64,000 bases of DNA from JACMLD01 sp039919885 (GCA_039919885.1 JBDSEV010000059.1:140133-204132); one strand, 5' to 3'. Counted from the stretch's first letter, positions 26,484-35,468 are shown. Made by a program: numbers and translations. The notes: generated from the letters alone by a model not told the origin.

Positions 26484-26924
26484 TTAATAATCATCATCCT
26501 CATCATCAAATCCGCTGTCATTAAACAGATCCATGTCTTTGAAGTCATCGTCAACACCCAGATCTTCTTCTTCACCTTTGCCTTTTTTAGCGGCTGCACC
26601 GGTGCCTGTACCTGTACTTTTCTTGGTCTTGGACTTTGGGATGTCGAATTCATCGAAGTCCGGATCCCATTCTTCTTCTTCCTCCACTTTTTCCCAATCG
26701 TCCTTAACATCTACATCAGCATCGTCATCCTCATCATCCTCTTTTTTGCTTTTAGATGATTTACCTTTTGAAGCTTTGGGTTGATCTTCCTCGTCATCGT
26801 CGCCGATGTCGTCATCATCATCATCCAGTTGCTTCTTAGATTTAGGAGACGCCTTCTCCGCTCGCTCGTCTGCTGCTTTTGGTGCAGCTTTTTTTTCCGG
26901 TTTGTCCTTACTTGACTTCGCCAT
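26484..26924 (-). CDS. Highly acidic disordered protein
   Basis: 146 residues dominated by Asp, Glu, Lys and Ser, with runs such as DDDDDIGDDDEED and KEDDEDDDADVD, and a basic N-terminal third (KSSKDKPEKKAAPKAAD). No fold, signal peptide or membrane segment is visible; it should be intrinsically disordered. The single aromatic patch DWEKVEEEEEWDPDFDEFD may be an interaction motif. Lies 84 bases downstream of purA on the same strand, so could be co-transcribed. The alternating acidic/basic layout recalls nucleic-acid or histone chaperone tails, but that is only a resemblance. Confidence 0.75.
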   Translation of the reverse strand: MAKSSKDKPEKKAAPKAADERAEKASPKSKKQLDDDDDDIGDDDEEDQPKASKGKSSKSKKEDDEDDDADVDVKDDWEKVEEEEEWDPDFDEFDIPKSKTKKSTGTGTGAAAKKGKGEEEDLGVDDDFKDMDLFNDSGFDDEDDDY

Positions 26925-27007
26925 GGTCTAATAGGATTTTTAATTAGTGTAAAATTTAAGCGAAGTTTTTAATCCGCCAAATTTTTTTAAATATTTTTTC
27001 TATTGTT

Positions 27008-28273
27008 TTACCCTACATTAATTATCTGCTCCCTGCCCGGTCCGTTTGAAATATGCGAAACGTTTACGCCAATATACCGGTTGATAAAATCTACATAGGT
27101 CTTCATTTTCTCAGGCAACTGGGCAGCTGTTTTTGCTGCAATCGTATCACAATTCCATCCACTGAAAGATTTCCATACAGGTGCAATGGTATGGTGCATC
27201 ATCTGGAACGGAACTTCTTTTACCTCTTTGCCATCAATGCCGTAAGCGGTGCATACTTCCAATTCCTTAAAATTATCTAAAATATCTGCTTTTGTCATGA
27301 TTACTTTTGTGACACCGTTTATCATGCAGGCATATTTCAATGCTACCAGGTCAATCCAGCCGCAGCGGCGTGGCCTTCCGGTAGTTGCACCAAATTCACT
27401 CCCCAACTTACGCAATTCTTCGCCGGTAGCATCATTTAACTCAGTTGGAAACGGACCGCTGCCCACGCGTGTGCAATAGGCTTTTGTGACACCCATAATG
27501 TCGCGTATTTTTTGCGGCGCAATACCTAAGCCCGAACAAATACCCGAACTGGTGGTATTGGATGAAGTTACAAAAGGAAAGGTACCGAAATCAACATCCA
27601 GCATACTGCCCTGCGCCCCTTCGGCCAGAACTTTTTTGCCCTGCGAAATTTTATCATTGATAAAATATTCGCCGTTTACGATATTCAGTTGCTTTAAAAA
27701 TTCAACCCCTTCAAAAAATTCCGTTTCCCAGGCGCTGATGTCTTCCTGGAAATTAAAATTGTCCAGCAATTGCTGGTGTTTTTGTTTGAGCTGTGTATAT
27801 GATTTTTTAAAATCTTTGTCAAGCAGATCGCCCACACGGAGTGCGTTGCGGCCAGTCTTGTCCATGTAAGCCGGACCAATGCCTTTTAACGTGGACCCAA
27901 TCTTATCGTGCCCCTTAGACAGCTCGGAAGCTTTGTCCAGTGCCCGGTGAGTAGGTACAATAATATTGGTACGTTGAGAGATAAACAAATTTTTCTTTAC
28001 ATCCACACCAAATGACGCTACGATATCACATTCCCTTTTCAGTGTTACGGGGTCCAGCACCACGCCATTACCAATCAGGTTAACAGTCTGCGCATGAAAT
28101 ACACCGGAAGGAATCTGGTGCAGCACCACTTTTTTGTCGCCAACATATAAAGTATGTCCTGCATTAGGACCACCCTGAAACCGGGCGATCACATCATAAT
28201 TCGGAGCAAAATAATCTACAATCTTTCCTTTTCCTTCATCTCCCCACTGCAAACCCAATATCGCATCTACCAT
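27008..28273 (-). CDS. purA: Adenylosuccinate synthase
   Basis: 421 residues, full length. PurA joins IMP and aspartate with GTP to make adenylosuccinate, the committed AMP step. Motifs: N-terminal GLQWGDEGKGKIVD (GTP P-loop), GGPNAGHTLY, IGSTLKGIGPAYMDK, EGAQGSMLDVDFG, and TGRPRRCGWIDLV. ATG start MVDAILGLQW. A promoter-like box lies 35 bases upstream, so it is transcribed independently of the RelA/SpoT gene. Confidence 0.97.
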   Translation of the reverse strand: MVDAILGLQWGDEGKGKIVDYFAPNYDVIARFQGGPNAGHTLYVGDKKVVLHQIPSGVFHAQTVNLIGNGVVLDPVTLKRECDIVASFGVDVKKNLFISQRTNIIVPTHRALDKASELSKGHDKIGSTLKGIGPAYMDKTGRNALRVGDLLDKDFKKSYTQLKQKHQQLLDNFNFQEDISAWETEFFEGVEFLKQLNIVNGEYFINDKISQGKKVLAEGAQGSMLDVDFGTFPFVTSSNTTSSGICSGLGIAPQKIRDIMGVTKAYCTRVGSGPFPTELNDATGEELRKLGSEFGATTGRPRRCGWIDLVALKYACMINGVTKVIMTKADILDNFKELEVCTAYGIDGKEVKEVPFQMMHHTIAPVWKSFSGWNCDTIAAKTAAQLPEKMKTYVDFINRYIGVNVSHISNGPGREQIINVG

Positions 28274-28308
28274 AAAAAATTGAATGTTGAACTGTTATTG
28301 AGAAGTGG

Positions 28309-28316
28309 CAAAAATA
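28309..28316 (-). promoter_or_regulatory. -7 promoter box for purA
   Basis: Reads TATTTTTG on the minus strand, an exact TAnnTTTG match, 35 bases before the purA ATG. Confidence 0.5.
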
Positions 28317-28454
28317 GAGGAATGAACCGATACGAAATATGAAAATGTAAAAAATATGAAAATGCAGAGAATGCCATTATAACTGGCTATCCCGTATTAA
28401 TAATTTGCGGCAATAATCAGTAACCTGCTACCCTGTCAAAATATAATATTGGAG

Positions 28455-28474
28455 GGGAGCGGTAGCGCAGCTGG
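28455..28474 (+). other. tRNA-like 5' fragment
   Basis: The 20 bases GGGAGCGGTAGCGCAGCTGG look like a tRNA acceptor arm and the first half of a D-arm (TAGCGCAGCTGG is a common tRNA start). The sequence after it does not fold into a D-loop, anticodon arm or T-arm, so no functional tRNA is present. Possibly a tRNA gene remnant. Confidence 0.25.
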
Positions 28475-28517
28475 CAACGAATGTAGCAATGCTGCAACTT
28501 TAATAAGTTGACCGTAG

Positions 28518-30755
28518 TTATTCTTTCTCTGCATCATACCTGTCTACCGATTGAATACCACTCAGTTTCAGCAGCTTTTCGACCAGGTCTTCCAATTCTT
28601 CTTTGTCGTGCACAAACACTTTAATATTACCGTGAAAAATCCCCTCTATCGCTTCTACCGTCAGTGCGCTGATATTAATTTTCATTTCCCCCGAAATGAG
28701 GTTGGTAATTTTGTGGATCACCCCTACATCGTCCAACCCCACGATTTTTAAACCGGTTAGAAACGAAATCTCTTTATTCTTGGCCCATTTAGTTTTTACA
28801 ACCCGGTGTCCATAATTGGCCAGCAATTTGGCGGCGTTGGGGCAATTGGTGCGGTGTATGGTCAATCCTTTTCCGGTGGTCACAAAACCAAAAACATCAT
28901 CTCCCGGTATTGGCTTGCAGCAATTGGCCAGCGTATACATTATCTTATCGCTGCTTTCGCCGAATATGATGAGTTCTGCATCTTTCTTTGCCAGTGCAGA
29001 CAACGATCCTTCCCCTTTAATTTCTATCGGCTGCCGGATAGGCTTGGGCATTTCTATTTTATCGCCCAGTACCAGGAATTCTTTCAGCTCTTTAAGATCA
29101 ATCGATTTTACGGCGATGTCATAAAACAGGTCGAGCGATGAATTGAGTTTGTAATAATTAGTGAGTTCATCAATATTGTGCTGGTTAAATGCCGCACCCA
29201 TGCCTTCCAGTTTTTTCTGGACAGTGTATTTGCCTTCTTCTGCAATGCCTCTTTTAACTTCTTTAAGCGCATCTTTTATTTTTGCCCTCGCCTTGGCAGT
29301 TACAACAAACCCCAGCCAGTCTTCCGTTGGCTTTTGTTTGGCCGACGTAATGATTTCTACCTGGTCGCCACTGCGCAGTTTGTGGCTGATGGGAACGAGT
29401 TTATGATTTACCTTGGCGCCAATACACTGAGAACCTACTGCACTGTGAATAGAAAAGGCAAAGTCGAGGGCAGTAGATCCTACCGGCAGCATTTTCACAT
29501 CGCCTTTGGGCGTGTACACATAAATCTCTTCCGCCAGGAAGGACGTTTTAAAATCCTGCAGAAAATCCACCGAATCGGCATCCTGCGTATTCAATACCTC
29601 GCGGATTTGCTGAAACCATTTATCGAAGCGACTTTCATCAGCATTATCTTCTTTGTATTTCCAGTGGGCTGCCAATCCTTTTTCCGCAATTTCGTTCATG
29701 CGCATCGTGCGTATCTGTACTTCCACCCATTTGCCCAATGGGCCCATTACTGTGGTATGCAATGCCTCATATCCGTTGCTTTTTGGATTACTTAACCAGT
29801 CGCGCAGCCGTTCCTGTGAAGGCGTATATTCATCTGTGATCATGGAGTACACGCTCCAGCAATCCTGCTTCTCTCTTTCCTGCGGGGAATCAAGAATAAT
29901 ACGAATCGCAAACAGATCGTAGACTTCTTCAAAGCTTACGCCTTTCTTCTTCATTTTATTCCAGATAGAATGAATGCTTTTCGGGCGTCCCTGTATCTCA
30001 AATTTATAATTGCCTTTTTCCAGTTTTTCTTTAATGGGGCGGATGAATTCATTGATGTAGCGGGTGCGTTCCCGTTTGGTTTCCGCCAGCTTGCGGGCTA
30101 TCTCCTTGTAGGTATCCAGCTCCAAGTATTTCATGGCCAGGTCTTCCAGCTCGGTTTTGATATTGTACAAACCCATGCGGTGTGCCAGCGGCGCATATAC
30201 ATATACGGTTTCAGAAGATATTTTCAGTTGCTTCTCGCGCTTCATGCTCTCCAGGGTGCGCATGTTGTGCAGGCGGTCGGCCAGCTTAATTAATATTACA
30301 CGGGGATCATCGGTGAGCGTTAGGAGTATCTTTTTAAAATTCTCCGCCTGTTGCGATGCATTTACATCAATAACATTAGAAATTTTTGTAAGCCCGTCCA
30401 CAATCCTGGCAATCTCCCCACCAAATTCGCGCTGTATGTCTTCCAGCGTAATATCGGTGTCTTCTACCGTATCGTGTAAAAGCGCACAGATAGTTGAACG
30501 CACCCCAAGGCCAATTTCCTCAACGCATATTTGTGCAACTGCCAGGGGATGAAGTATATACGGCTCTCCGCTTTTCCGGCGCATGGTTTTGTGGGCGTCT
30601 GCGGCTATTTCAAAAGCACGGCGGATCAATTCTTTGTCACCCGGCTTTAATTTGGTCTTTAAACTACGGAGTAAAGAACGGTATTCCCTGAGAATGAGTT
30701 TCTTTTCCTGCTCTTCATTGAGGTTGTATTTTGGCGTGAGCGCTACTGTATCCAT
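28518..30755 (-). CDS. RelA/SpoT-family bifunctional (p)ppGpp synthase/hydrolase
   Basis: 745 residues from ATG at 30753-30755 (MDTVALTPKYNL). Rsh enzymes make and degrade the stringent-response alarmone (p)ppGpp. Domains: HD hydrolase about 45-200 with LHDTVEDTDITLED and RLHNMRTLESM intact, synthetase about 235-380 (GRPKSIHSIWNKM, DLFAIRIIL, NGYEALHTTVMG), TGS about 410-470 (VYTPKGDVKMLPVGSTALDFA in pieces), a Zn-finger/helical part with ANCCKPIPGDDV, and a C-terminal ACT domain. The hydrolase residues are present, so the enzyme is likely bifunctional. The open frame extends 73 codons further, but that part runs antisense through a tRNA gene and is rejected. Confidence 0.95.
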   Translation of the reverse strand: MDTVALTPKYNLNEEQEKKLILREYRSLLRSLKTKLKPGDKELIRRAFEIAADAHKTMRRKSGEPYILHPLAVAQICVEEIGLGVRSTICALLHDTVEDTDITLEDIQREFGGEIARIVDGLTKISNVIDVNASQQAENFKKILLTLTDDPRVILIKLADRLHNMRTLESMKREKQLKISSETVYVYAPLAHRMGLYNIKTELEDLAMKYLELDTYKEIARKLAETKRERTRYINEFIRPIKEKLEKGNYKFEIQGRPKSIHSIWNKMKKKGVSFEEVYDLFAIRIILDSPQEREKQDCWSVYSMITDEYTPSQERLRDWLSNPKSNGYEALHTTVMGPLGKWVEVQIRTMRMNEIAEKGLAAHWKYKEDNADESRFDKWFQQIREVLNTQDADSVDFLQDFKTSFLAEEIYVYTPKGDVKMLPVGSTALDFAFSIHSAVGSQCIGAKVNHKLVPISHKLRSGDQVEIITSAKQKPTEDWLGFVVTAKARAKIKDALKEVKRGIAEEGKYTVQKKLEGMGAAFNQHNIDELTNYYKLNSSLDLFYDIAVKSIDLKELKEFLVLGDKIEMPKPIRQPIEIKGEGSLSALAKKDAELIIFGESSDKIMYTLANCCKPIPGDDVFGFVTTGKGLTIHRTNCPNAAKLLANYGHRVVKTKWAKNKEISFLTGLKIVGLDDVGVIHKITNLISGEMKINISALTVEAIEGIFHGNIKVFVHDKEELEDLVEKLLKLSGIQSVDRYDAEKE

Positions 30756-30803
30756 GAATAACAAATTTACGAAAAAACCATGGCTTTTATACTGCAAAAA
30801 GCC

Positions 30804-30811
30804 TACTTTTG
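30804..30811 (+). promoter_or_regulatory. -7 promoter box for tRNA-Leu
   Basis: TACTTTTG, an exact TAnnTTTG match, 32 bases before the mature tRNA 5' end. Possibly also reads through into tig, since no terminator separates them. Confidence 0.5.
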
Positions 30812-30843
30812 CCATCCCAAAATCCTGAATGAACAACGTTAAT

Positions 30844-30925
30844 GCGGATATGGCGAAATTGGCAGACGCACCAGACTTAGGATCTGGCGCCGCAAGGCAT
30901 GTAGGTTCGACCCCTATTATCCGCA
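30844..30925 (+). tRNA. tRNA-Leu (anticodon UAG)
   Basis: Acceptor arm GCGGATA pairs with TATCCGC. D-arm contains TGGCGAAATTGGCAGACGC. Anticodon stem CCAGA/TCTGG holds the loop CTTAGGA with anticodon TAG, reading CUN Leu codons. A long variable arm (class II tRNA) and T-arm GTAGGTTCGACCCCTATT follow. Discriminator A at 30925; the CCA end is not encoded and must be added by nucleotidyltransferase. Confidence 0.97.
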
Positions 30926-31026
30926 CTTTTCTGGTTGATTGGCTGACGCGCTGTCGGGTTGCGTGGTAACACAAGCGCCGCCTGGCGGGTTAACCAATCA
31001 ACCTTTCAACTTATTAACTACATACA

Positions 31027-32394
31027 ATGGCAACAGTTACAAGGGAAAACATCGGTTTACTGAACGAGAAAATCGTTGTTAAGGTGGCAAAGGACGATTA
31101 CCTGCCTTCTTTTGAAAAAGCAATTAAATCTTATAGCAAGTCTGCAAATATTCCCGGGTTTCGCAAAGGCATGGTGCCCACCGGGATGGTAAAAAAAATG
31201 TACGGCTCATCCGTGTTTGCAGATGAGGTACTGAAGAGTGTTGAAAAAGGCCTGTCTGATTTTATGGTAAATGAAAAGTTGGAAATTTTTGCCCAGCCCC
31301 TGCCCTTACCAGAAAACGATGCCAGCCAGCTGAACATGAGCAACCCGGCTGAATATGCATTTGCTTTTGAAGTGGGCCTGAAGCCCGAGTTTTCCATTCC
31401 TGATCTTGGCAAAGCGTCCCTTACCCGTTATAAAGTTACCCCTACCGAAGAAAGCATTAACGAAGAAGTGGATCGCCTGCGCACCCGCAATGGTAAGATG
31501 ACCGATCCGGAAATCGTAAGCAGCGATGAAAACGTGCTGAACATCACTTTTACAGAGAGCGATGCGGAAGGCAATCCAACAGAAGGCGGTATACAAAAAG
31601 ACAACTCCCTGCTGGTTAAATATTTTAAAGAAGATTTTCGCACAAGCCTGATGGGCAGGAAAAAAGACGATCATTTTGTGATTCAGCCCTCCCAGGCATT
31701 TGATGAGAAAGAAAGAGATTTTATTTTGAAGGATCTTGGACTGGAAGAAAAAGACGCTGAACGGTATTTTGACGTGCTGATTACGAAAGTGGGATTGGTA
31801 GAAAAGGCGGAATTGAATGAAGAATTTTTTAAAACTGCGTATCCTGCAAAAGAAATTGCTGACGAAGCCGGGTTGCGCGAAGCGGTTAAAGAAGATATTC
31901 AGAAATACTGGGATGCACAAAGCCGCAACCAGCTGTCTGACCAGATATACCACCAGTTACTTAACCATACGGAAATCACTTTCCCGGAATCTTTTCTCAA
32001 GCGCTGGATGCAGAACGGCGGCGAAAAACCAAAGACCGCTGAGCAGGTTGAAACAGAATATCCGTCTTTTGTTAATTCACTAAAATGGACGCTTATTGTT
32101 GATCAGCTCGTGAAGGACAACGGTATTGAAGTAAAACAGGAAGATTTACGTGAATTCGCAAAAAACCAGTTGTTCAGTTATATGGGCGGTGCCAACCTTG
32201 GTGAAGATCAGCCATGGGTAAACGACTACGTTGACCGCATGATGAAGGATAAAAAATTTGTAGAAGACAGTTATCACCGCATACAAACCGATAAAATATT
32301 TGGCTGGGCAGAGACACAAGTAAACCCCACAGAGAAGGATATTGAAGCAGCCGCATTCACTAAAATGCAGGAGGCCCACCAGCACCAGCACTAA
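31027..32394 (+). CDS. tig: Trigger factor
   Basis: 455 residues. Trigger factor is the ribosome-bound chaperone that meets nascent chains. N-terminal ribosome-binding domain with the signature IPGFRKGMVPTGMVKKMYG (residues 43-61), middle region with the FKBP-like domain much diverged (about 150-250, TESDAEGNPTEGG), and the C-terminal helical arms domain. The tail has a His/Gln-rich end (EAHQHQH). Bacteroidota members commonly have a degenerate PPIase part, as appears here. It heads a tig, clpP, clpP, clpX series; a strong terminator follows it. Confidence 0.92.
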   Translation: MATVTRENIGLLNEKIVVKVAKDDYLPSFEKAIKSYSKSANIPGFRKGMVPTGMVKKMYGSSVFADEVLKSVEKGLSDFMVNEKLEIFAQPLPLPENDASQLNMSNPAEYAFAFEVGLKPEFSIPDLGKASLTRYKVTPTEESINEEVDRLRTRNGKMTDPEIVSSDENVLNITFTESDAEGNPTEGGIQKDNSLLVKYFKEDFRTSLMGRKKDDHFVIQPSQAFDEKERDFILKDLGLEEKDAERYFDVLITKVGLVEKAELNEEFFKTAYPAKEIADEAGLREAVKEDIQKYWDAQSRNQLSDQIYHQLLNHTEITFPESFLKRWMQNGGEKPKTAEQVETEYPSFVNSLKWTLIVDQLVKDNGIEVKQEDLREFAKNQLFSYMGGANLGEDQPWVNDYVDRMMKDKKFVEDSYHRIQTDKIFGWAETQVNPTEKDIEAAAFTKMQEAHQHQH

Positions 32395-32419
32395 GCTCAG
32401 CTGTTAGCCGTAAGTTTTT

Positions 32420-32463
32420 AGCCATTGGTTCGCCTGCTGAAGGAAAGAACCAATGGCTTTTTT
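32420..32463 (+). terminator. Strong terminator after tig
   Basis: Perfect 12-base arms AGCCATTGGTTC (32420-32431) and GAACCAATGGCT (32447-32458) around a 15-base loop, followed by TTTTT. It lies about 25 bases after the tig stop and separates tig from clpP. Confidence 0.9.
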
Positions 32464-32493
32464 GTTTTACTAAAACAAGCGAAAGCGCTAAAA

Positions 32494-32518
32494 GCTTATA
32501 GCGAACGGCGAATAGCTT
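32494..32518. repeat. 25-base intergenic repeat, copy B (tig/clpP gap)
   Basis: Matches 2848-2872 at 21 of 25 positions (shared ATAGCGAA and AATAGCTT). It is embedded in a longer stretch of GCGAAAGCGCTAAAAGC words from 32479. Confidence 0.5.
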
Positions 32519-32609
32519 TCCTCTCCCGTCAATTTGTCTGATTTTTTGCTTTGCATGGTATTTGGTAGAAACAATGCCTTAAATTGCCTCACCAATAATA
32601 GAAAAAACC

Positions 32610-33308
32610 ATGATAGACTTAGGAAAAGAATTCGAAAAATATGCTGTGAAGCACCGGGGTATTTCCAGCCATACGCTCAATGATTACCAGAAATACGAAG
32701 TTACCAATCTTACTCCCAACATTATTGAAGAACGCCCGATGAACGTTGCCGTAATGGACGTTTACAGCCGCTTGATGATGGACCGTATTATTTTTCTTGG
32801 CTATCCCATTAATGATGAAGTAGCCAATATTGTAACCGCACAGTTATTGTTTTTAGACAGCACCGATCGCAACAGGGATATTCAGATGTATATTAATTGC
32901 CCCGGCGGCAGTGTGTATTCCGGCCTTGGTGTGTATGATACCATGCAATATGTAACACCCGATGTATCTACTATTTGTATCGGCATGGCAGCGTCTATGG
33001 GCCAGGTATTAATGTGTGCAGGCACCAAAGGCAAACGCACGGCGTTAAAACACAGCCGTATTATGATGCACCAGCCAAGCGGCGCCATCGGTGGCCAGGC
33101 AAGTGATATCGAAATAACGGTGAATGAAATTAAAAAATTGAAAAAAGAACTGTATGATATCACCGCGTTTCATACAGGCAAAACACCCAAGCAAATAGAA
33201 AAAGACAGCGAACGTGATTACTGGCTAACTGCACCGGAGGCCAAAGAATACGGCCTGGTAGATGAAGTGTTGTTGACCAACCCACGGAAAGATAAAAAAC
33301 CTGACTAA
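32610..33308 (+). CDS. clpP: ATP-dependent Clp protease proteolytic subunit, first copy
   Basis: 232 residues. ClpP forms the barrel protease driven by ClpX or ClpA. Triad visible: Ser in GMAASMGQ near 130, His in IMMHQPSG near 155, Asp in DSERDYWLTAPEA near 205. The N-terminal region (residues 1-45) is longer than in E. coli ClpP, and the sequence differs from the second copy downstream in the Gly-rich strand (INCPGGSVYSG versus INSPGGIVTSG). Two distinct complete copies in tandem before clpX suggest a hetero-oligomeric or specialised barrel; this is inference. ATG start MIDLGKEF. Confidence 0.92.
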   Translation: MIDLGKEFEKYAVKHRGISSHTLNDYQKYEVTNLTPNIIEERPMNVAVMDVYSRLMMDRIIFLGYPINDEVANIVTAQLLFLDSTDRNRDIQMYINCPGGSVYSGLGVYDTMQYVTPDVSTICIGMAASMGQVLMCAGTKGKRTALKHSRIMMHQPSGAIGGQASDIEITVNEIKKLKKELYDITAFHTGKTPKQIEKDSERDYWLTAPEAKEYGLVDEVLLTNPRKDKKPD

Positions 33309-33356
33309 TCATTTGCCTTTCACAAAACATTATTCTTACCACAATAAACTGATTAT

Positions 33357-33998
33357 ATGTATTTACATTCAAGACCTTTACGGAAGCCATTTAGAATGGA
33401 CGAAGAGCCGGATGATGAACCAAAAGATGAAAAACCGCAACCGGATGCGATGATGTTTGCGAAAAAACTGGAAAAGTATTTTTTTGATACGCGCAGCGTC
33501 TACCTGTGGGGTGGTGTAGATGATAAAACTGCCAAAGATGTAACCACAAAATTATTGTTGCTGGATGCAGACAAACCTGGAGAAGAGATAAAATTTTTTA
33601 TCAATAGCCCCGGCGGAATTGTAACAAGCGGCATGGTGATTTATGATACCATGAAAATGCTTAAAAGCCCTGTAAGTACCATTAACATGGGCCTGGCAGC
33701 TTCCATGGGTTCTATATTACTGAGCGGCGGTGTAAAAGGCAGGCGCTTTATTTATCCGCATGCGGAGGTAATGATTCACCAGCCAAGTATTGGCGGCCAT
33801 TACCAGGCAGTAAGTGCAGACCTTGAAATACAGGCAAAACAAACCAAAAAAACCAAAGAGATTTCTGCGCGTATCCTGGCAGAAAACTGTGGTAAAAAGT
33901 TTGAACAAATCATGAAAGACTTTGACCGCGATTATTGGATGGATGCCAAAGAATCCATTGAATATGGCATTGTAGATGAATTAATTACCAAATTATAG
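33357..33998 (+). CDS. clpP: ATP-dependent Clp protease proteolytic subunit, second copy
   Basis: 213 residues. Triad: Ser in GLAASMGSIL, His in VMIHQPSIGG, Asp in DFDRDYWMDAKES. The N-terminus (MYLHSRPLRKPFRMDEEPDDEPKDEK, shown split: MYLHSRPLRKPF, RMDEEPDDEPKDEK) is acidic and lacks the usual axial-loop sequence; starting at the internal Met of MDEEPDD is possible. Separated from the first clpP by 48 bases, so they are probably one transcript, ended by the terminator at 34032. The two copies are clearly divergent paralogues rather than a recent duplication. Confidence 0.9.
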   Translation: MYLHSRPLRKPFRMDEEPDDEPKDEKPQPDAMMFAKKLEKYFFDTRSVYLWGGVDDKTAKDVTTKLLLLDADKPGEEIKFFINSPGGIVTSGMVIYDTMKMLKSPVSTINMGLAASMGSILLSGGVKGRRFIYPHAEVMIHQPSIGGHYQAVSADLEIQAKQTKKTKEISARILAENCGKKFEQIMKDFDRDYWMDAKESIEYGIVDELITKL

Positions 33999-34031
33999 GC
34001 AGATCTGCCCGAATCTTGTTCATACTGCCTT

Positions 34032-34060
34032 AAAAACCGCCTGAACGGCGGTTTTTATTT
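34032..34060 (+). terminator. Terminator after the clpP pair
   Basis: Arms AAAAACCGCC (34032-34041) and GGCGGTTTTT (34047-34056), 5-base loop, followed by a T-rich run. Located 34 bases after the second clpP stop, before clpX. Confidence 0.88.
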
Positions 34061-34155
34061 TATTAACCGGGTGTTGGATTAACCCCAAAAGTTTGTGACC
34101 TTTGTAGTTCCCCTCAGGTGGGGGCAGACCTTATTTTTAAGCTTACCAGATTATT

Positions 34156-35394
34156 ATGGCAAAAAACACATTGCATTGTTCTTTCTGTGGCCGAAGCCGC
34201 GACGAAGTAAAAATTCTGATCGCCGGCCAGGAGGGACACATATGCGAAAACTGTGTGGAGCATGCGCAGGAAATCATTGAGCAGGAACTGATGATCCGCA
34301 GCGAAACCACCCCCGGTGCTTCACAATTTAAGCTGAACGTAAAAAAACCAATAGAAGTAAAACGCTTCCTTGACGAATATGTAATTGGGCAGGATGATGC
34401 TAAAAAAGTATTGGCCGTTGCGGTGTATAATCATTACAAACGCCTGCAGCAGAAAGTTACTGAAAACGATGTAGAGATAGAAAAGAGCAATATCATTATG
34501 GTTGGCGAAACCGGCACGGGTAAAACCTTGCTGGCCAAAACAATTGCCAAATTATTGAATGTGCCTTTTGCTATTGTAGATGCCACGGTATTTACAGAAG
34601 CAGGGTATGTAGGCGAAGATGTAGAAAGCATCCTCACCCGCTTATTGCAGGTTTGTAATTACGATGTGGCCGCAGCCGAACGCGGTATCGTTTATATTGA
34701 CGAGATAGATAAAATTGCAAGGAAAGGCGATAACCCTTCTATTACGCGTGATGTAAGCGGGGAAGGCGTACAACAGGGAATGCTGAAGCTGCTGGAAGGT
34801 ACCGACGTATTGGTGCCGCCACAGGGGGGCCGTAAGCACCCGGAGCAAAAGCTGATTAAAATCAATACACAAAACATATTATTTATTTGTGGTGGCGCTT
34901 TTGATGGCATTGATAAACTGATTGCCCGCCGCGTAAATACCAATGCAATTGGATTTAATGTAAACAAAGAACAACAGGAGAATATGAAGAAAAACCTGTT
35001 GCAGTATGTAAATGCACCGGATTTAAAACACTTTGGTCTGATACCTGAATTACTGGGACGTTTGCCGGTGGTAACCTACCTCAATCCGCTGGATAGTGAA
35101 ACCCTGCGTGCTATTTTAACAGAGCCTAAAAACTCCCTGATCAAGCAATACAAAAAGTTGTTCGAGATTGAAGGCATTAAATTGGAAATTGACCTCGATG
35201 TAATGGATTTCATGGTTAAAAAAGCCATGGAATTTAAACTGGGCGCCCGTGGGTTACGCAGTATTTGCGAAAGCATTTTGACCGATGCCATGTTTGAGCT
35301 GCCTTCCAGCAAGGAAAAATCATTTCATCTTACGCTGGAATACGCCGAGAAGAAATTTGATAAGAGCAAAATGAGTTTGCTGAAGGTGGCTTAG
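34156..35394 (+). CDS. clpX: ATP-dependent Clp protease ATP-binding subunit ClpX
   Basis: 412 residues. ClpX unfolds tagged substrates and feeds ClpP. N-terminal zinc-binding domain with CSFCGRS and ICENC; Walker A GETGTGKTLLAKTIA near 117, where GETGTG replaces the usual GPTGSG; Walker B IVYIDEIDKIARK; sensor motifs and pore loops GYVGEDVES and RKHPEQKL; the ClpP-docking loop appears as VNAIGF-type sequence in NTNAIGFNVNKE, i.e. IGF tripeptide. All motifs for an active unfoldase are present. A GACCTTTG box (one mismatch to TAnnTTTG) lies about 60 bases upstream, so it can be expressed separately from clpP. Confidence 0.96.
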   Translation: MAKNTLHCSFCGRSRDEVKILIAGQEGHICENCVEHAQEIIEQELMIRSETTPGASQFKLNVKKPIEVKRFLDEYVIGQDDAKKVLAVAVYNHYKRLQQKVTENDVEIEKSNIIMVGETGTGKTLLAKTIAKLLNVPFAIVDATVFTEAGYVGEDVESILTRLLQVCNYDVAAAERGIVYIDEIDKIARKGDNPSITRDVSGEGVQQGMLKLLEGTDVLVPPQGGRKHPEQKLIKINTQNILFICGGAFDGIDKLIARRVNTNAIGFNVNKEQQENMKKNLLQYVNAPDLKHFGLIPELLGRLPVVTYLNPLDSETLRAILTEPKNSLIKQYKKLFEIEGIKLEIDLDVMDFMVKKAMEFKLGARGLRSICESILTDAMFELPSSKEKSFHLTLEYAEKKFDKSKMSLLKVA

Positions 35395-35468
35395 TTTCGC
35401 GCCGCTGGGGGTGAAGCAACCACCATGATTTCAAAAATAAGCGCTTAACAAGCAGATAAATTTATTTA

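Noticed and set aside
30756..30974. Extension of the RelA/SpoT gene by 73 codons
   Set aside because: It runs antisense through the whole tRNA-Leu gene and is not conserved in the family.
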